The notes beneath the pieces were generated by a model that saw nothing but the letters and a program-made list of their open reading frames with translations, ran no database searches and was not told where the DNA came from. From Christensenella sp. UBA1685 (GTDB lineage Bacteria > Bacillota > Clostridia > Christensenellales > CAG-138): a DNA stretch of 64,000 nt. Positions 24,967 through 33,304 of the stretch are shown here, in pieces; position 1 is the stretch's first letter; every line of letters starts with the position of its first letter. The stretch spans positions 1 to 64,000 of the forward strand of contig DCKB01000003.1 in assembly GCA_002320595.1 (NCBI GenBank), given 5' to 3'. Both the position numbers and the translations under genes were made by a program.

Positions 24967-25785
24967 TTATTCTTTCTCCCTTTCTTCCGAATTTTCCGCA
25001 TTGCGAAGCGAAACATCCCCGGCTTGAATCGTAAGGAGCGCGCCATCCGCCGTGCGCAGAAGAAGCCGCCCCAATGTATCGAGTCCCTCCGCCCTGCCGC
25101 AGCGGACGCCATCCACACCCGTTATCTTCACCTGCCGCCCCAACGTGCAGGACAGGCGACAGTATTCCTCCATCAGCGCTGCATAGGCCGCATCCTCCCC
25201 GCAGGCGGGGAAAAGCGGCGCAAGCGCGCACAAAACTTCCGAAATCACCCGTTCGAGCGCAACCGTATGCCCTGTTTCAAGAAGGAGCGACGTCGCTGTT
25301 TCCGCAAGTTCTCCGGGAAACGCGCGCTGACCCACATTGATGCCAATACCGCAAACGATATAAGGGCGTCCCCCGCCCTGCGTTCCCAACTCCGAAAGGA
25401 TGCCGGAAAGCTTTTTGCCGCCTGCATACACATCATTCGGCCACTTGATTGCCGCATCCGCACCGAACGTGCGGAGCGCGCGGCAAACGCCGAGCGCCGC
25501 CGCGATCGTAATGCGCGGCGCGCACTCCGCCGGGAATTCCGGCCGCAGCAGCAGGCTCATGCAGACCGCGGCGCCCGCTTCGCTTTGCCAGGCCCTGCCG
25601 CGCCGCCCGCGCCCTGCCGTCTGCCGGTTTGCGAGCACAAGCGTGCCGGATGGCGCGTCCTCCGCTGCGAGCGCCTTTGCCGCAAGGTTTGTTGAGGGCG
25701 TTTCCTCTAAAACGATAATGCGCCGCGCAAGGGAGTTCCCCGCGAGCTTCTCCGCCAACGCGGCGGGGTCAATCCTCGTCATCAT
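24967..25785 (-). CDS. birA: biotin-[acetyl-CoA-carboxylase] ligase (group I, no DNA-binding domain)
   Basis: BirA attaches biotin to carboxylase carrier proteins. The 272-residue protein holds only the catalytic and C-terminal SH3-like domains: ETPSTNLAAKALAAE, the biotin-adenylate loop NRQTAGRGRRGRAW, IKWPNDVYAGGKKLSGIL and GIGINVGQRAFP. The N-terminal helix-turn-helix of repressor-type BirA is absent, so it should not regulate transcription. It overlaps recX by 17 bases. Confidence 0.95.
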   Translation of the reverse strand: MMTRIDPAALAEKLAGNSLARRIIVLEETPSTNLAAKALAAEDAPSGTLVLANRQTAGRGRRGRAWQSEAGAAVCMSLLLRPEFPAECAPRITIAAALGVCRALRTFGADAAIKWPNDVYAGGKKLSGILSELGTQGGGRPYIVCGIGINVGQRAFPGELAETATSLLLETGHTVALERVISEVLCALAPLFPACGEDAAYAALMEEYCRLSCTLGRQVKITGVDGVRCGRAEGLDTLGRLLLRTADGALLTIQAGDVSLRNAENSEEREKE

Positions 25786-26284
25786 CCTCTCCTATGCAAG
25801 CTGAAAGGCCTTCCGCATCCCCGAACACGGCTTCAAGCGCTGCACGCGAAGCCTCATATTCAAATCCGCGGCCCACGAGCCTGCGCATCGTGCGCAGTTT
25901 CCGCTCCTCCGGCTCCAGCGCCGAAAACTGGCGGGCAAACTTTTCTGCAACGGTGCGCGCGCCTGCCCACTCGGTTTCGTCCGTCACCTGCTCCATGGCT
26001 GCATCAATCAAACCCTTCGACAGCTTATGCGTATAAAGCTGCTCCCTGAGCTTGCGGCGGCTGACGGGCCTTGCCGCAAGGCGGGTGGAAACGAAATCCG
26101 CAGCGTACTTTGCATCGTCCAAATATCCGAGTTCTTTCAGGCGCTCGACCACCTGATACACTTCATATTCGCCGTAGTTGAGCGAATCCAGATGATCCTC
26201 CATTTCGCGCACGGTACGCGCCTTTGCGGTGAGGAACTTGAGCCCAGCGTCCATGGGTGTGTTTCCGACCTTGTTCTTCTTCAT
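25769..26284 (-). CDS. recX: regulatory protein RecX
   Basis: RecX binds RecA filaments and limits recombination. The 171-residue all-helical protein contains three-helix repeats: ALKFLTAKARTVREMEDHL-like first repeat, ERLKELGYLDDAKYAADFVSTRLAARPVSRRKLREQL (family core) and a C-terminal RKLRTMRRLVGRGFEYEASRAAL. It ends in an acidic tail. The ATG 26282-26284 is used; a TTG one codon upstream is possible. recA is not in the window. Confidence 0.9.
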   Translation of the reverse strand: MKKNKVGNTPMDAGLKFLTAKARTVREMEDHLDSLNYGEYEVYQVVERLKELGYLDDAKYAADFVSTRLAARPVSRRKLREQLYTHKLSKGLIDAAMEQVTDETEWAGARTVAEKFARQFSALEPEERKLRTMRRLVGRGFEYEASRAALEAVFGDAEGLSACIGEDDDED

Positions 26285-26422
26285 CAAAAATTACCAATTC
26301 CTTCTTTTATATTCAAATTTCGGAAAAACAATTCCCTCCAAATCTGTTCTGCTTCTATCATAATAATCAACGCGCTGCCGTGCAATACTAAATCCATCAA
26401 TCATCCATACAAGGAGGGCAAA

Positions 26423-26680
26423 ATGGCAAACAACCAACAGACGTTCAACCCGAACGCTACATTCAATTGGGACACAGAAGCCGGCGCACCGCAGATCGAT
26501 ACGAAAAACCTCGGCATCATCCAGGATCAGATGCATCACGAGGCGCTGGCGTACAAAAAATGCTGCATGTTTACCGAATGGTTTACCGAGCAGCCGCTTA
26601 AGGACCTGAGCAATCGCGCGGCGCAGCACCACAAGCAGCATTTTGACGCGCTGATGAACTATCTCAACAGCCACCAATAA
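26423..26680 (+). CDS. small spore coat-associated protein (CotF partner)
   Basis: An 85-residue hydrophilic protein starting MANNQQTFNPNATFNWD and rich in His, Gln and Asn, with LGIIQDQMHHEALAYKKC and AAQHHKQHFDALMNYL helices. Small proteins of this kind are encoded directly before CotF-family coat proteins in Clostridia, and the next gene is such a CotF homologue. AAGGAGG (26411-26417) decides the ATG at 26423; longer in-frame extension upstream is non-coding. It is divergent from recX across 138 bases. Confidence 0.78.
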   Translation: MANNQQTFNPNATFNWDTEAGAPQIDTKNLGIIQDQMHHEALAYKKCCMFTEWFTEQPLKDLSNRAAQHHKQHFDALMNYLNSHQ

Positions 26681-26695
26681 GAAGGAGGACTTAGC

Positions 26696-26980
26696 ATGAA
26701 CAGCACCCGACCCAACATGACAGAGCAGGAATTGCTCACCGATTTCCTTTCCCAGGAAAAGCAGCTCGTTAAGGATTACGCGGGCGATGTGACGGAAGCC
26801 TCGTGCGAAAATCTGCGGCAGCTTCTTCTCAGGAACCTGACCGAATGTTCCTCTGATCAACTTGCCGTGTTCGAGCAGATGAAGCAGCGCAACATGTATC
26901 AAACCAAGGATGCGCCCGACAATGAGGTGCGGTCCGCCAAACAAAGCATGCAGCAATTGAAACAGCAGACTGGCTTTTAA
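26696..26980 (+). CDS. CotF family spore coat protein
   Basis: A 94-residue helical protein: LLTDFLSQEKQLVKDYAGD, then ENLRQLLLRNLTECSSDQLAVFEQMKQRNMYQTKDAP and EVRSAKQSMQQLKQQ. This ferritin-like helical hairpin with the GYY/MYQTKDAP-type loop is typical of CotF coat proteins of endospores. It starts 15 bases after the preceding small gene behind AAGGAGG and ends in a strong terminator. Confidence 0.83.
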   Translation: MNSTRPNMTEQELLTDFLSQEKQLVKDYAGDVTEASCENLRQLLLRNLTECSSDQLAVFEQMKQRNMYQTKDAPDNEVRSAKQSMQQLKQQTGF

Positions 26981-27002
26981 TACCGGCCATGGACGGACAA
27001 AA

Positions 27003-27029
27003 GGCAGCGGAAGGCCCGCTGCCTTTTTT
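27003..27029 (+). terminator. intrinsic terminator after the cotF pair
   Basis: GGCAGCGG (27003-27010) pairs with CCGCTGCC (27016-27023), followed by TTTTTT (27024-27029). Confidence 0.9.
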
Positions 27030-27038
27030 GCTTTCCCG

Positions 27039-27284
27039 TCAGTCCGTGTCCGGATCCGGGCGCATTGCCTCCAGTGGATCAACCCCGCCCGTACCGTTTT
27101 CTTCCGTCCCGGCACGCATGCGCAGCACCATCTGTGCCCGGAGCTCGCCCACGGACATCGGTGGCTGTTCGCTCCCCATACAGTCGTGGCACATAGCGCC
27201 GCAGTCCGGGCATTTGCATCCGCTTTCAAGGCCATGCTCAACCTGAACCATGTAGGTTCCGCATACGCGGCAGCTACATCTCAT
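27039..27284 (-). CDS. small zinc-ribbon protein
   Basis: An 81-residue protein with six or more cysteines in its first 35 residues: MRCSCRVCGTYMVQ, CKCPDCGAMCHDCMG. The CxC, CxxC and CxxCGxxCxxC spacing suggests a zinc ribbon. The C-terminal half is acidic/Pro-rich with an MSVGELRAQMVLRMRAG helix. I do not recognise the family. Its start overlaps the stop of the upstream lipoprotein gene by 4 bases, so the two are translated together. Confidence 0.7.
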   Translation of the reverse strand: MRCSCRVCGTYMVQVEHGLESGCKCPDCGAMCHDCMGSEQPPMSVGELRAQMVLRMRAGTEENGTGGVDPLEAMRPDPDTD

Positions 27285-28114
27285 GGCTTCCGTTCCTCCG
27301 TTTCCGTGTTTTCCGAAGCATATTCTCCGGGGTTTTGCTCATTATAATATTCCCGTTCTCCAGGCGCCGCTGCCCCGTTCCCGGCAAGCCGCATCAACGG
27401 GCCATCCCCTAAAAGAAAATCCGTCAATTGGCTGAGCGGGATGGAAAATTCCGGCCAGCCCGCAGAATAGGTGGCAATCTCATAAGGGCGGTACAAAATC
27501 ACAAGCGTGCTTTCCGTTACATAAAACGTCTGCTCGTCCGATGCAGGCATTACATCGCACAGAAGCGTAAGTTCCGCCTTTTCAGCCTGCAGCATAACGA
27601 TATCCGGGATCAGGCCGCGCCAGCGCTCATTTTCCGGGTCGAACAGATCTTTCAGCGTAAGCCGGCTGCAGGCGGCTGTATCAAATGTGAGCGGCGCCAC
27701 GGCAAGCGTTTCATTTGTAGCAAGGTCGCGCACGGTGATCCGCACCGAGAGCACGCCGCAATCGTTGCACATAATGTCGCACCGGGTATAGGTCGGCATA
27801 TCCATAGCGTCAAGCGCGGCGCGGATTGCGCTCTGAATTGCAGAATTGATCGCATCGTATTCCGCATCCATCAGATACGGATAGCTGATGAAGCTGCTGT
27901 CGCCGTACTGCTGTTCCGCCCGCATATAAGAAAGCGGTCCAAGCGAATCGGTTTCAAACCGGGAAAATGCATCTTCGAGCTCTGCGGAGGGAATCGTAAA
28001 TGCAGCCGCAGGTTCACTTTCCGGCGCCTTTTGGGAAGACGGCGCGCCACAAGCGGCACAGCACGCAAAAAGCAACCCCATAAGGCATATCGCAACGCGC
28101 TTCACGCGCCGCAC
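27281..28114 (-). CDS. lipoprotein with DUF4163/DUF3298 (RsiV/PdaC-like) domains
   Basis: A 277-residue exported lipoprotein: signal peptide MRRVKRVAICLMGLLFACC with lipobox CAAC around residue 22, then a Ser/Pro linker. The region about 60-170 resembles DUF4163, and the segment TFYVTESTLVILYRPYEIATYSAGWPEFSIPLSQL resembles the DUF3298 C-terminal domain found in anti-sigma factor RsiV and deacetylase PdaC. No sigma factor gene and no catalytic domain lie nearby, so its role is unclear; ligand sensing at the cell wall is a guess. Confidence 0.75.
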   Translation of the reverse strand: MRRVKRVAICLMGLLFACCAACGAPSSQKAPESEPAAAFTIPSAELEDAFSRFETDSLGPLSYMRAEQQYGDSSFISYPYLMDAEYDAINSAIQSAIRAALDAMDMPTYTRCDIMCNDCGVLSVRITVRDLATNETLAVAPLTFDTAACSRLTLKDLFDPENERWRGLIPDIVMLQAEKAELTLLCDVMPASDEQTFYVTESTLVILYRPYEIATYSAGWPEFSIPLSQLTDFLLGDGPLMRLAGNGAAAPGEREYYNEQNPGEYASENTETEERKP

Positions 28115-28187
28115 CTCCCTTCAAACTTTTTGCCGTTTCCAGTATATCACCACACGCAGCGGCAAAGTGTAAATAAAGGGTAAACCG

Positions 28188-29357
28188 TCAGTTTGCTTCC
28201 ACCGCAAGGGTCTCCGTCTTTTCGAGCGCGGTTGCGATCATAGGCATGAAATCCACCATAGCTTCGCTTTCGCGCAGCTTCTTCACTTCGGGCTTTGTAA
28301 CCGGATGCTGCGGCACAAACACCGTGCAGCAGTCCTCATACGGCAGGATGGAGGTTTCAAATGTCCCGATGCGCTTTGCAATGGTCACAATGTCCTCCTT
28401 GTCAAAGCCGATCAGCGGGCGGAACACGGGCATCTCTACCGCATCGTCCGTCACGCAGAGGCTTTCGAGCGTCTGGCTTGCTACCTGGCCAAGCGCTTCG
28501 CCCGTGATGAGCGCAAGCGCGCCGTCGCGTTCGGCAAGCATCTCAGCAATGCGCATCATAAGCCGGCGCATGAGCACCGTTGTTTCCTTCGGCGGGCATT
28601 TTTCATAAATTGCAAGCTGAATCTCCGTAAACGGCACGAGGTGCAGCCACACTGGCCCGGCATAGCGGGAAACAAGGCGCGTCAGCTCCACAACCTTGTC
28701 CCGCGCGCGTTCGCTGGTGTAAGGATAGCTGTAAAAATGCACGGCGGAAAGCGTAAGCCCGCGCTTTGCCATCAGATAGCCGGCAACCGGGCTGTCGATG
28801 CCGCCAGAAATAAGCAGCGCCGCCCGCCCTGCCGTTCCGCTCGGCATGCCGCCCGCGCCCATGATCTCCGCAGCGTATATGAACGCCTGCTCGCGGATCT
28901 CCACGCACACCTTCAGCTCCGGCGCATGCACATCAACGGTAAGGTTTGGGAACCGTTCAAGCAGCACATGGCCAAGCTCATGGTTGATCGTTTCAGAGTT
29001 CATGGGGAAGCCCTTGTCCGAGCGGCGGGAAAAGACCTTAAAAGTGACGTTTTTTCCGCCGGCCGCCTGCTCCGTAAGGCATGCTGCAGCCTCCACGATG
29101 GCATTCCATTCTTTTTCCACAGCCATGGCGGGGCTTATGGAATGCACGCCAAACACGCGGGTAAGTGCATCCGAAGCAGCCTCCATGCGCTCCGGCGCAA
29201 TGCCATGCACATAGATGCGCCCCTGTTCGCGGCGTACCTTGGCGCCAAACCCACGCAGCGCGTTGTTGATCCCGTCGATGAGTTTGCGCTCAAAGAAGGG
29301 GCGGTTAAGCCCCTTGAGATGAATCTCGCCATAGCGGACGAGCAGTACCTGTTCCAC
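28188..29357 (-). CDS. thiI: tRNA 4-thiouridine synthetase ThiI
   Basis: ThiI adenylates U8 of tRNA and inserts sulfur, and in some species feeds thiamine thiazole synthesis. The 389-residue protein has the N-terminal ferredoxin-like region, a THUMP domain (~60-165) and the PP-loop pyrophosphatase motif LISGGIDSPVAGYLMAKRG (~183). It lacks the C-terminal rhodanese domain of the E. coli enzyme, as is normal in Firmicutes, where a dedicated cysteine desulfurase supplies sulfur. That desulfurase is encoded 46 bases upstream. Confidence 0.96.
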   Translation of the reverse strand: MEQVLLVRYGEIHLKGLNRPFFERKLIDGINNALRGFGAKVRREQGRIYVHGIAPERMEAASDALTRVFGVHSISPAMAVEKEWNAIVEAAACLTEQAAGGKNVTFKVFSRRSDKGFPMNSETINHELGHVLLERFPNLTVDVHAPELKVCVEIREQAFIYAAEIMGAGGMPSGTAGRAALLISGGIDSPVAGYLMAKRGLTLSAVHFYSYPYTSERARDKVVELTRLVSRYAGPVWLHLVPFTEIQLAIYEKCPPKETTVLMRRLMMRIAEMLAERDGALALITGEALGQVASQTLESLCVTDDAVEMPVFRPLIGFDKEDIVTIAKRIGTFETSILPYEDCCTVFVPQHPVTKPEVKKLRESEAMVDFMPMIATALEKTETLAVEAN

Positions 29358-29403
29358 TGTGATCTTCTCTCCTCTGTGTTTTTCTGATGTAAGCTTCTGA
29401 AGG

Positions 29404-30543
29404 TTACCTTCTTTTGAACCGTCTGAGCAGCCCGAGCAGATCCGCGATTGCCGCAGCGGTTTCGTCCATTTCTCCCGGGGTGTTAAATGCTGAAAAGCTG
29501 AACCGGATCGCCCCTTCCTGGCGCTCCCCGGTCACACCCATGGCGTTCAGGATGCGGTTCTTTCCCTTTTTGTGCGCGGAACACGCAGAGCCCGTAGAAA
29601 CATAGATTTTCTTTTCCTCCAATGCATGCAGAAGCACCTCGCCGCGCACGCCAAGGAAGGAAACGTTCAGGATGTGCGGCGCCCCCTCCTCCGGCGCCGG
29701 GCCATTGATGAGCACATCCGGCAGCGCGAGGAGGTTTTCCGCCAAGCGCAGCTTGCACGTCCGCATATTTTCCCACATCGTTTCCTGATTTGCAAGGTAA
29801 TATTGCAGCGCGGCGTCCATCCCCATAATGCCCGGCGTGTTGGTCGTGCCGGAGCGGAGGTTTTTTTCCTGCCCGCCGCCGATTTGCCCGCCCAAAAAAC
29901 GCGTTCCTTTTTTGACATACAGCGCGCCCACGCCCTTCGGGCCGTGGAATTTGTGGCCGCTGACGGTGTAAAAATCACAGTTGCGCGCTTCAAACGGAAC
30001 TTTCAGAAAACCCTGCACGCCGTCCACATGCAAAAGAGCGCCGGGAGCTTCCCGCTTTACGAGCTTATAAATGGCGGGGATGTCGTTGATCGCCCCCGTT
30101 TCATTGTTTACCTGCATTACCGACACAAAGCGCGTGCCCGGCGTCACAAGCTGCGCAAGGCCGGCGACATCCACGCGGCCTTGCTGATCCACGCCGGCTT
30201 CAACTACGTCGTATTCGGGGGAAAGCCGTTTCATCACCTCGTAAACGGAAGGATGCTCCACCGCGCTTACCACAAGCCGGCCTTGTCCGCGCATCGCGCC
30301 AAGGGACCCGTAGATCGCCATGTTGTTGCTTTCCGTGCCGCCTGAGGTAAAGACGATTTCGTCGGCTGCCGCATTCATGGCTCCGGCAAGCCGCGCCCGC
30401 GCCGCATTCACCGCGCGTTCGCTCTCCACCGCCGGCGAATAGGCCGCCGCCGGGTTAAAAAAGCTTTCGCTCATATAGTATTGCGCCGCCTCCGCCGCCG
30501 CGGGCAGCGTGCGGGTCGTGGCGCTGTTGTCCAAATAGATCAT
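29404..30543 (-). CDS. cysteine desulfurase (NifS/IscS-like) paired with ThiI
   Basis: A 379-residue PLP enzyme that takes sulfur from cysteine. It starts MIYLDNSATTRTLP and has FTSGGTESNNMAIYG, the PLP-Lys motif TVSGHKFHGPKGVGALY and the catalytic Cys loop STGSACSAHKKGKN (~res 329-342). The position before thiI matches NifZ of Bacillus, which serves ThiI specifically, so I infer the same role. ATG 30541-30543 is chosen behind AAGGAG; a longer frame exists but looks non-coding. Confidence 0.93.
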   Translation of the reverse strand: MIYLDNSATTRTLPAAAEAAQYYMSESFFNPAAAYSPAVESERAVNAARARLAGAMNAAADEIVFTSGGTESNNMAIYGSLGAMRGQGRLVVSAVEHPSVYEVMKRLSPEYDVVEAGVDQQGRVDVAGLAQLVTPGTRFVSVMQVNNETGAINDIPAIYKLVKREAPGALLHVDGVQGFLKVPFEARNCDFYTVSGHKFHGPKGVGALYVKKGTRFLGGQIGGGQEKNLRSGTTNTPGIMGMDAALQYYLANQETMWENMRTCKLRLAENLLALPDVLINGPAPEEGAPHILNVSFLGVRGEVLLHALEEKKIYVSTGSACSAHKKGKNRILNAMGVTGERQEGAIRFSFSAFNTPGEMDETAAAIADLLGLLRRFKRR

Positions 30544-30692
30544 ATTCTCACTCCTTAAAACCGGAGACAAACTCCTTTTTGTCCATATATATGCCGCGCA
30601 CGCATATGGCGACAGTTTTGAACGGCTTATACTGTTTTATCATACCACACCAGCGCGCGTTTGTTGACGCTTTTTTATAAAAACCGCACAAG

Positions 30693-30727
30693 TGCAACGG
30701 TTGCAGGCGCGCCTGTTTTGCTATAAA
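30693..30727 (+). promoter_or_regulatory. clpC promoter with two adjacent palindromes
   Basis: An extended -10 element (TGC 30719-30721, TATAAA 30722-30727) lies 40 bases before clpC. Just upstream are two perfect palindromes: TGCAAC-G-GTTGCA (30693-30705) and CAGGCGCGCCTG (30704-30715). They are neither CtsR (GGTCAAA repeats) nor CIRCE sites and may be operators. Confidence 0.5.
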
Positions 30728-30766
30728 ATTAAGGCGAATAGACGAATTATCCCGAAAGGACACAGC

Positions 30767-33187
30767 ATGAGCTTTTTGGATCGGTGCACCGAGGGTGCAA
30801 AACGCGCGCTCGCTCTGGCGCAGGAAGCCGCGCGGGCAATGGGCCATAACTATGTTGGGAGCGAGCACCTTTTGCTTGGCCTCATCCGCGAAGGGGAAGG
30901 CGCGGCATTTAAGGCGCTCTCAGCCTTTGGCGTGACCGCAAACGCCGTTGCAGAACGCGCGGATACGCTTGTCGGCCGGGGGGATTATCATTTCACCGAC
31001 AGCTTCGGCTATACGCCGCGCACGAAAAAAATCCTGGAGCTGAGCCTTTATGAAGCAAAATCCCTGAAAATGGGCTATATTGGCACAGAACATATCCTGC
31101 TCGCCATTTTGCGGGAACGGGACTCGGTCGCCGTGCGCATCCTGCAGGATCTCGGCGCGGATGTGCCCGGCCTGCAATCCGTGCTTGCGGGAGGGCGGCC
31201 CGCCGGGGAAAGCGCCCCGCAGCCCGCACATGCGGGGCAGGGTACGCCGGTGCTCGACCAATACGGCCGGAATCTGACGCGCGCCGCGCGCGACGGGGAA
31301 CTCGACCCCGTGGTGGGGCGGGAAGCGGAAATTCAACGCGTGATCCAGATCCTCTGCCGCCGCACGAAAAACAACCCCGCCCTCATCGGCGACCCCGGCG
31401 TCGGAAAAAGTACAGTCATCGAAGGGTTGGCGCAGCGCATTGCGGCGGGCAAGATTCCCGAACTTTTGAAGGACAAGCGGATCGTCACGCTCGACCTTGG
31501 TTCCATGCTCGCGGGCACCAAATACCGCGGCGAATTTGAGGAACGCATCACAAACGCCATTTCCGAACTGCGGGAGGACGGCAGCACCATCCTGTTTATC
31601 GATGAGCTGCACACCATCGTCGGCGCAGGCGCAACGGAGGGCAGCATCGACGCTTCCAACATCCTTAAGCCCGCCCTCGCGCGCGGCGAAATCCAGGTCA
31701 TCGGCGCGACAACGCTCGACGAATACCGCCGGCATATCGAAAAAGACGCAGCGCTTGAACGGCGGTTCCAGCCCGTTACGGTCGGCGAACCCACGCGCGA
31801 AGAGGCCGTAGCCATCCTGTTCGGCCTGCGTGACCGTTATGAGGCGCACCACAAAGCCCGCATCACGGACGCGGCCATCCGCGCTGCGGTGGAGCTTTCC
31901 GGCCGCTACATTTCGGACCGTTTCCTGCCGGACAAGGCCATCGACCTGATGGATGAAGCCGCAAGCCGCGTACGCCTTCGCGCTTACAACACACCGCCGG
32001 ATGTAAAGGAGCTGCGCGAGCGCATCGAATCGCTGCGCAAGGAAAAGGAAGAAGCCGTCAATAACCAGAACTATGAACGCGCTGCCGCGCTGCGCGACGA
32101 GGAGCAGCGCCTTACGGCGCAAATCGCATCGATCGAGGCCGATTGGGAGCGCGAGCGGGACAATGAAGAATCCATCGTTACCGAAAACGACATCGCGGAT
32201 GTTGTAAACGCATGGACAGGCATTCCCGTGCGCCAGCTCACGGAAGATGAAAGCGAAAAGCTGTTGCATCTGGAAGATGCGCTGCACAGGCGTGTCATCG
32301 GCCAGGAAGAAGCCGTCTCCGCCGTTTCCCGCGCCATCCGCCGCGCGCGTGCCGGGCTGAAGGATCCTGCGCGGCCCATCGGCTCCTACATTTTTCTCGG
32401 CCCCACGGGCGTTGGAAAAACCGAGCTTTCCCGCGCGCTTGCAGAGGCGCTTTTTGCAGATGAAACCGCCATGGTGCGTCTGGACATGAGCGAATATATG
32501 GAGCTGCACAGCGTGAGCAAACTCATCGGCTCCCCGCCGGGCTATGTTGGTTACGACGACGGCGGCCAGCTCACCGAGCGTGTGCGCAGGAGGCCGTACT
32601 GCGTTATCCTGCTTGACGAAATCGAAAAGGCGCATCCCGATGTGTTCAATCTGCTTCTCCAAGTGCTTGAGGATGGCCGGCTCACGGATTCTCAGGGGCG
32701 CACAGTGGATTTCCGCAACACGGTTATCATCATGACCTCGAACGCCGGCGCGCCGCGCACACAGCAAGCGCATGCCGTCGGTTTTGGCACGGCGGAGGAC
32801 GCGCTTACGCATGAGCGCCTGCGCGAAACCATGATGGCCGAACTGAAAAAGACATTCCGGCCGGAATTCCTGAACCGCGTGGATGAGATCATCGTATTCC
32901 GGCCGCTTGCGCGGGAAGAAACGCGCGCAATCACCCGGTTGATGCTCGAAACTGTGAAAGCGCGGCTCCGGGAGCGCGGCATCGCGCTCACCGTTACGCC
33001 TGAGGCGGAGGATCTGCTTTCCGGCGCCGGGTTTGACCCGCTTTACGGTGCGCGTCCGCTTCGCCGTGCCATCCAGCATCAGGTGGAGGACAGCCTGAGC
33101 GAAGAAATTCTTTCCGGGCGCGTTTCTCTGGGCGATGCCGTAACAGCATCCGCCGAGGATGGGAAGCTCGTTTTTCGCAAAGCGTAA
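30767..33187 (+). CDS. clpC: ATP-dependent Clp protease ATP-binding subunit ClpC
   Basis: ClpC is an AAA+ unfoldase that feeds substrates to ClpP and acts in protein quality control and sporulation. The 806-residue protein has two N-domain repeats (EHLLLGLIREGEGAA, EHILLAILRERDSVA), AAA1 with Walker A GDPGVGKST (GKST rather than the common GKTA), a UVR/M-domain coiled coil (~410-460), and AAA2 with Walker A GPTGVGKTELS and the ClpP-docking VGF loop (AVGFG). It starts at ATG 30767. The ctsR-mcsA-mcsB genes that precede clpC in Bacillus are absent, so control must differ or be encoded elsewhere. Confidence 0.96.
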   Translation: MSFLDRCTEGAKRALALAQEAARAMGHNYVGSEHLLLGLIREGEGAAFKALSAFGVTANAVAERADTLVGRGDYHFTDSFGYTPRTKKILELSLYEAKSLKMGYIGTEHILLAILRERDSVAVRILQDLGADVPGLQSVLAGGRPAGESAPQPAHAGQGTPVLDQYGRNLTRAARDGELDPVVGREAEIQRVIQILCRRTKNNPALIGDPGVGKSTVIEGLAQRIAAGKIPELLKDKRIVTLDLGSMLAGTKYRGEFEERITNAISELREDGSTILFIDELHTIVGAGATEGSIDASNILKPALARGEIQVIGATTLDEYRRHIEKDAALERRFQPVTVGEPTREEAVAILFGLRDRYEAHHKARITDAAIRAAVELSGRYISDRFLPDKAIDLMDEAASRVRLRAYNTPPDVKELRERIESLRKEKEEAVNNQNYERAAALRDEEQRLTAQIASIEADWERERDNEESIVTENDIADVVNAWTGIPVRQLTEDESEKLLHLEDALHRRVIGQEEAVSAVSRAIRRARAGLKDPARPIGSYIFLGPTGVGKTELSRALAEALFADETAMVRLDMSEYMELHSVSKLIGSPPGYVGYDDGGQLTERVRRRPYCVILLDEIEKAHPDVFNLLLQVLEDGRLTDSQGRTVDFRNTVIIMTSNAGAPRTQQAHAVGFGTAEDALTHERLRETMMAELKKTFRPEFLNRVDEIIVFRPLAREETRAITRLMLETVKARLRERGIALTVTPEAEDLLSGAGFDPLYGARPLRRAIQHQVEDSLSEEILSGRVSLGDAVTASAEDGKLVFRKA

Positions 33188-33234
33188 GCATTTTCCCTTC
33201 CGCCTAAGTTTACAGTTTATTTATGGATGAGCGA

Positions 33235-33262
33235 TTGCAAAATCCGGCGGAGATGGTAGAAT
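33235..33262 (+). promoter_or_regulatory. promoter of the amidase-lipoprotein operon
   Basis: TTGCAA (33235-33240) and TAGAAT (33257-33262) with a 16-base spacer, about 43 bases before the amidase ATG. Confidence 0.72.
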
Positions 33263-33304
33263 AAAGGAAACTTTGAGTATTGACTTTCAGGAGTTTTGCC
33301 GGAA

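Noticed and set aside
26027..26422. N-terminal extension of the 26423 coat gene.
   Set aside because: It runs antisense through recX and the intergenic region; AAGGAGG and the family-like start put the ATG at 26423.
26288..26422. A sporulation sigma-factor promoter (CATACAAG) before the CotF genes.
   Set aside because: The -10-like match overlaps the ribosome site and no matching -35 is at the right distance.
30920..33079. A 719-codon open frame antisense to clpC.
   Set aside because: It mirrors the codon positions of a GC-rich real gene, has no family motifs and no ribosome site, while clpC on the other strand is fully conserved.
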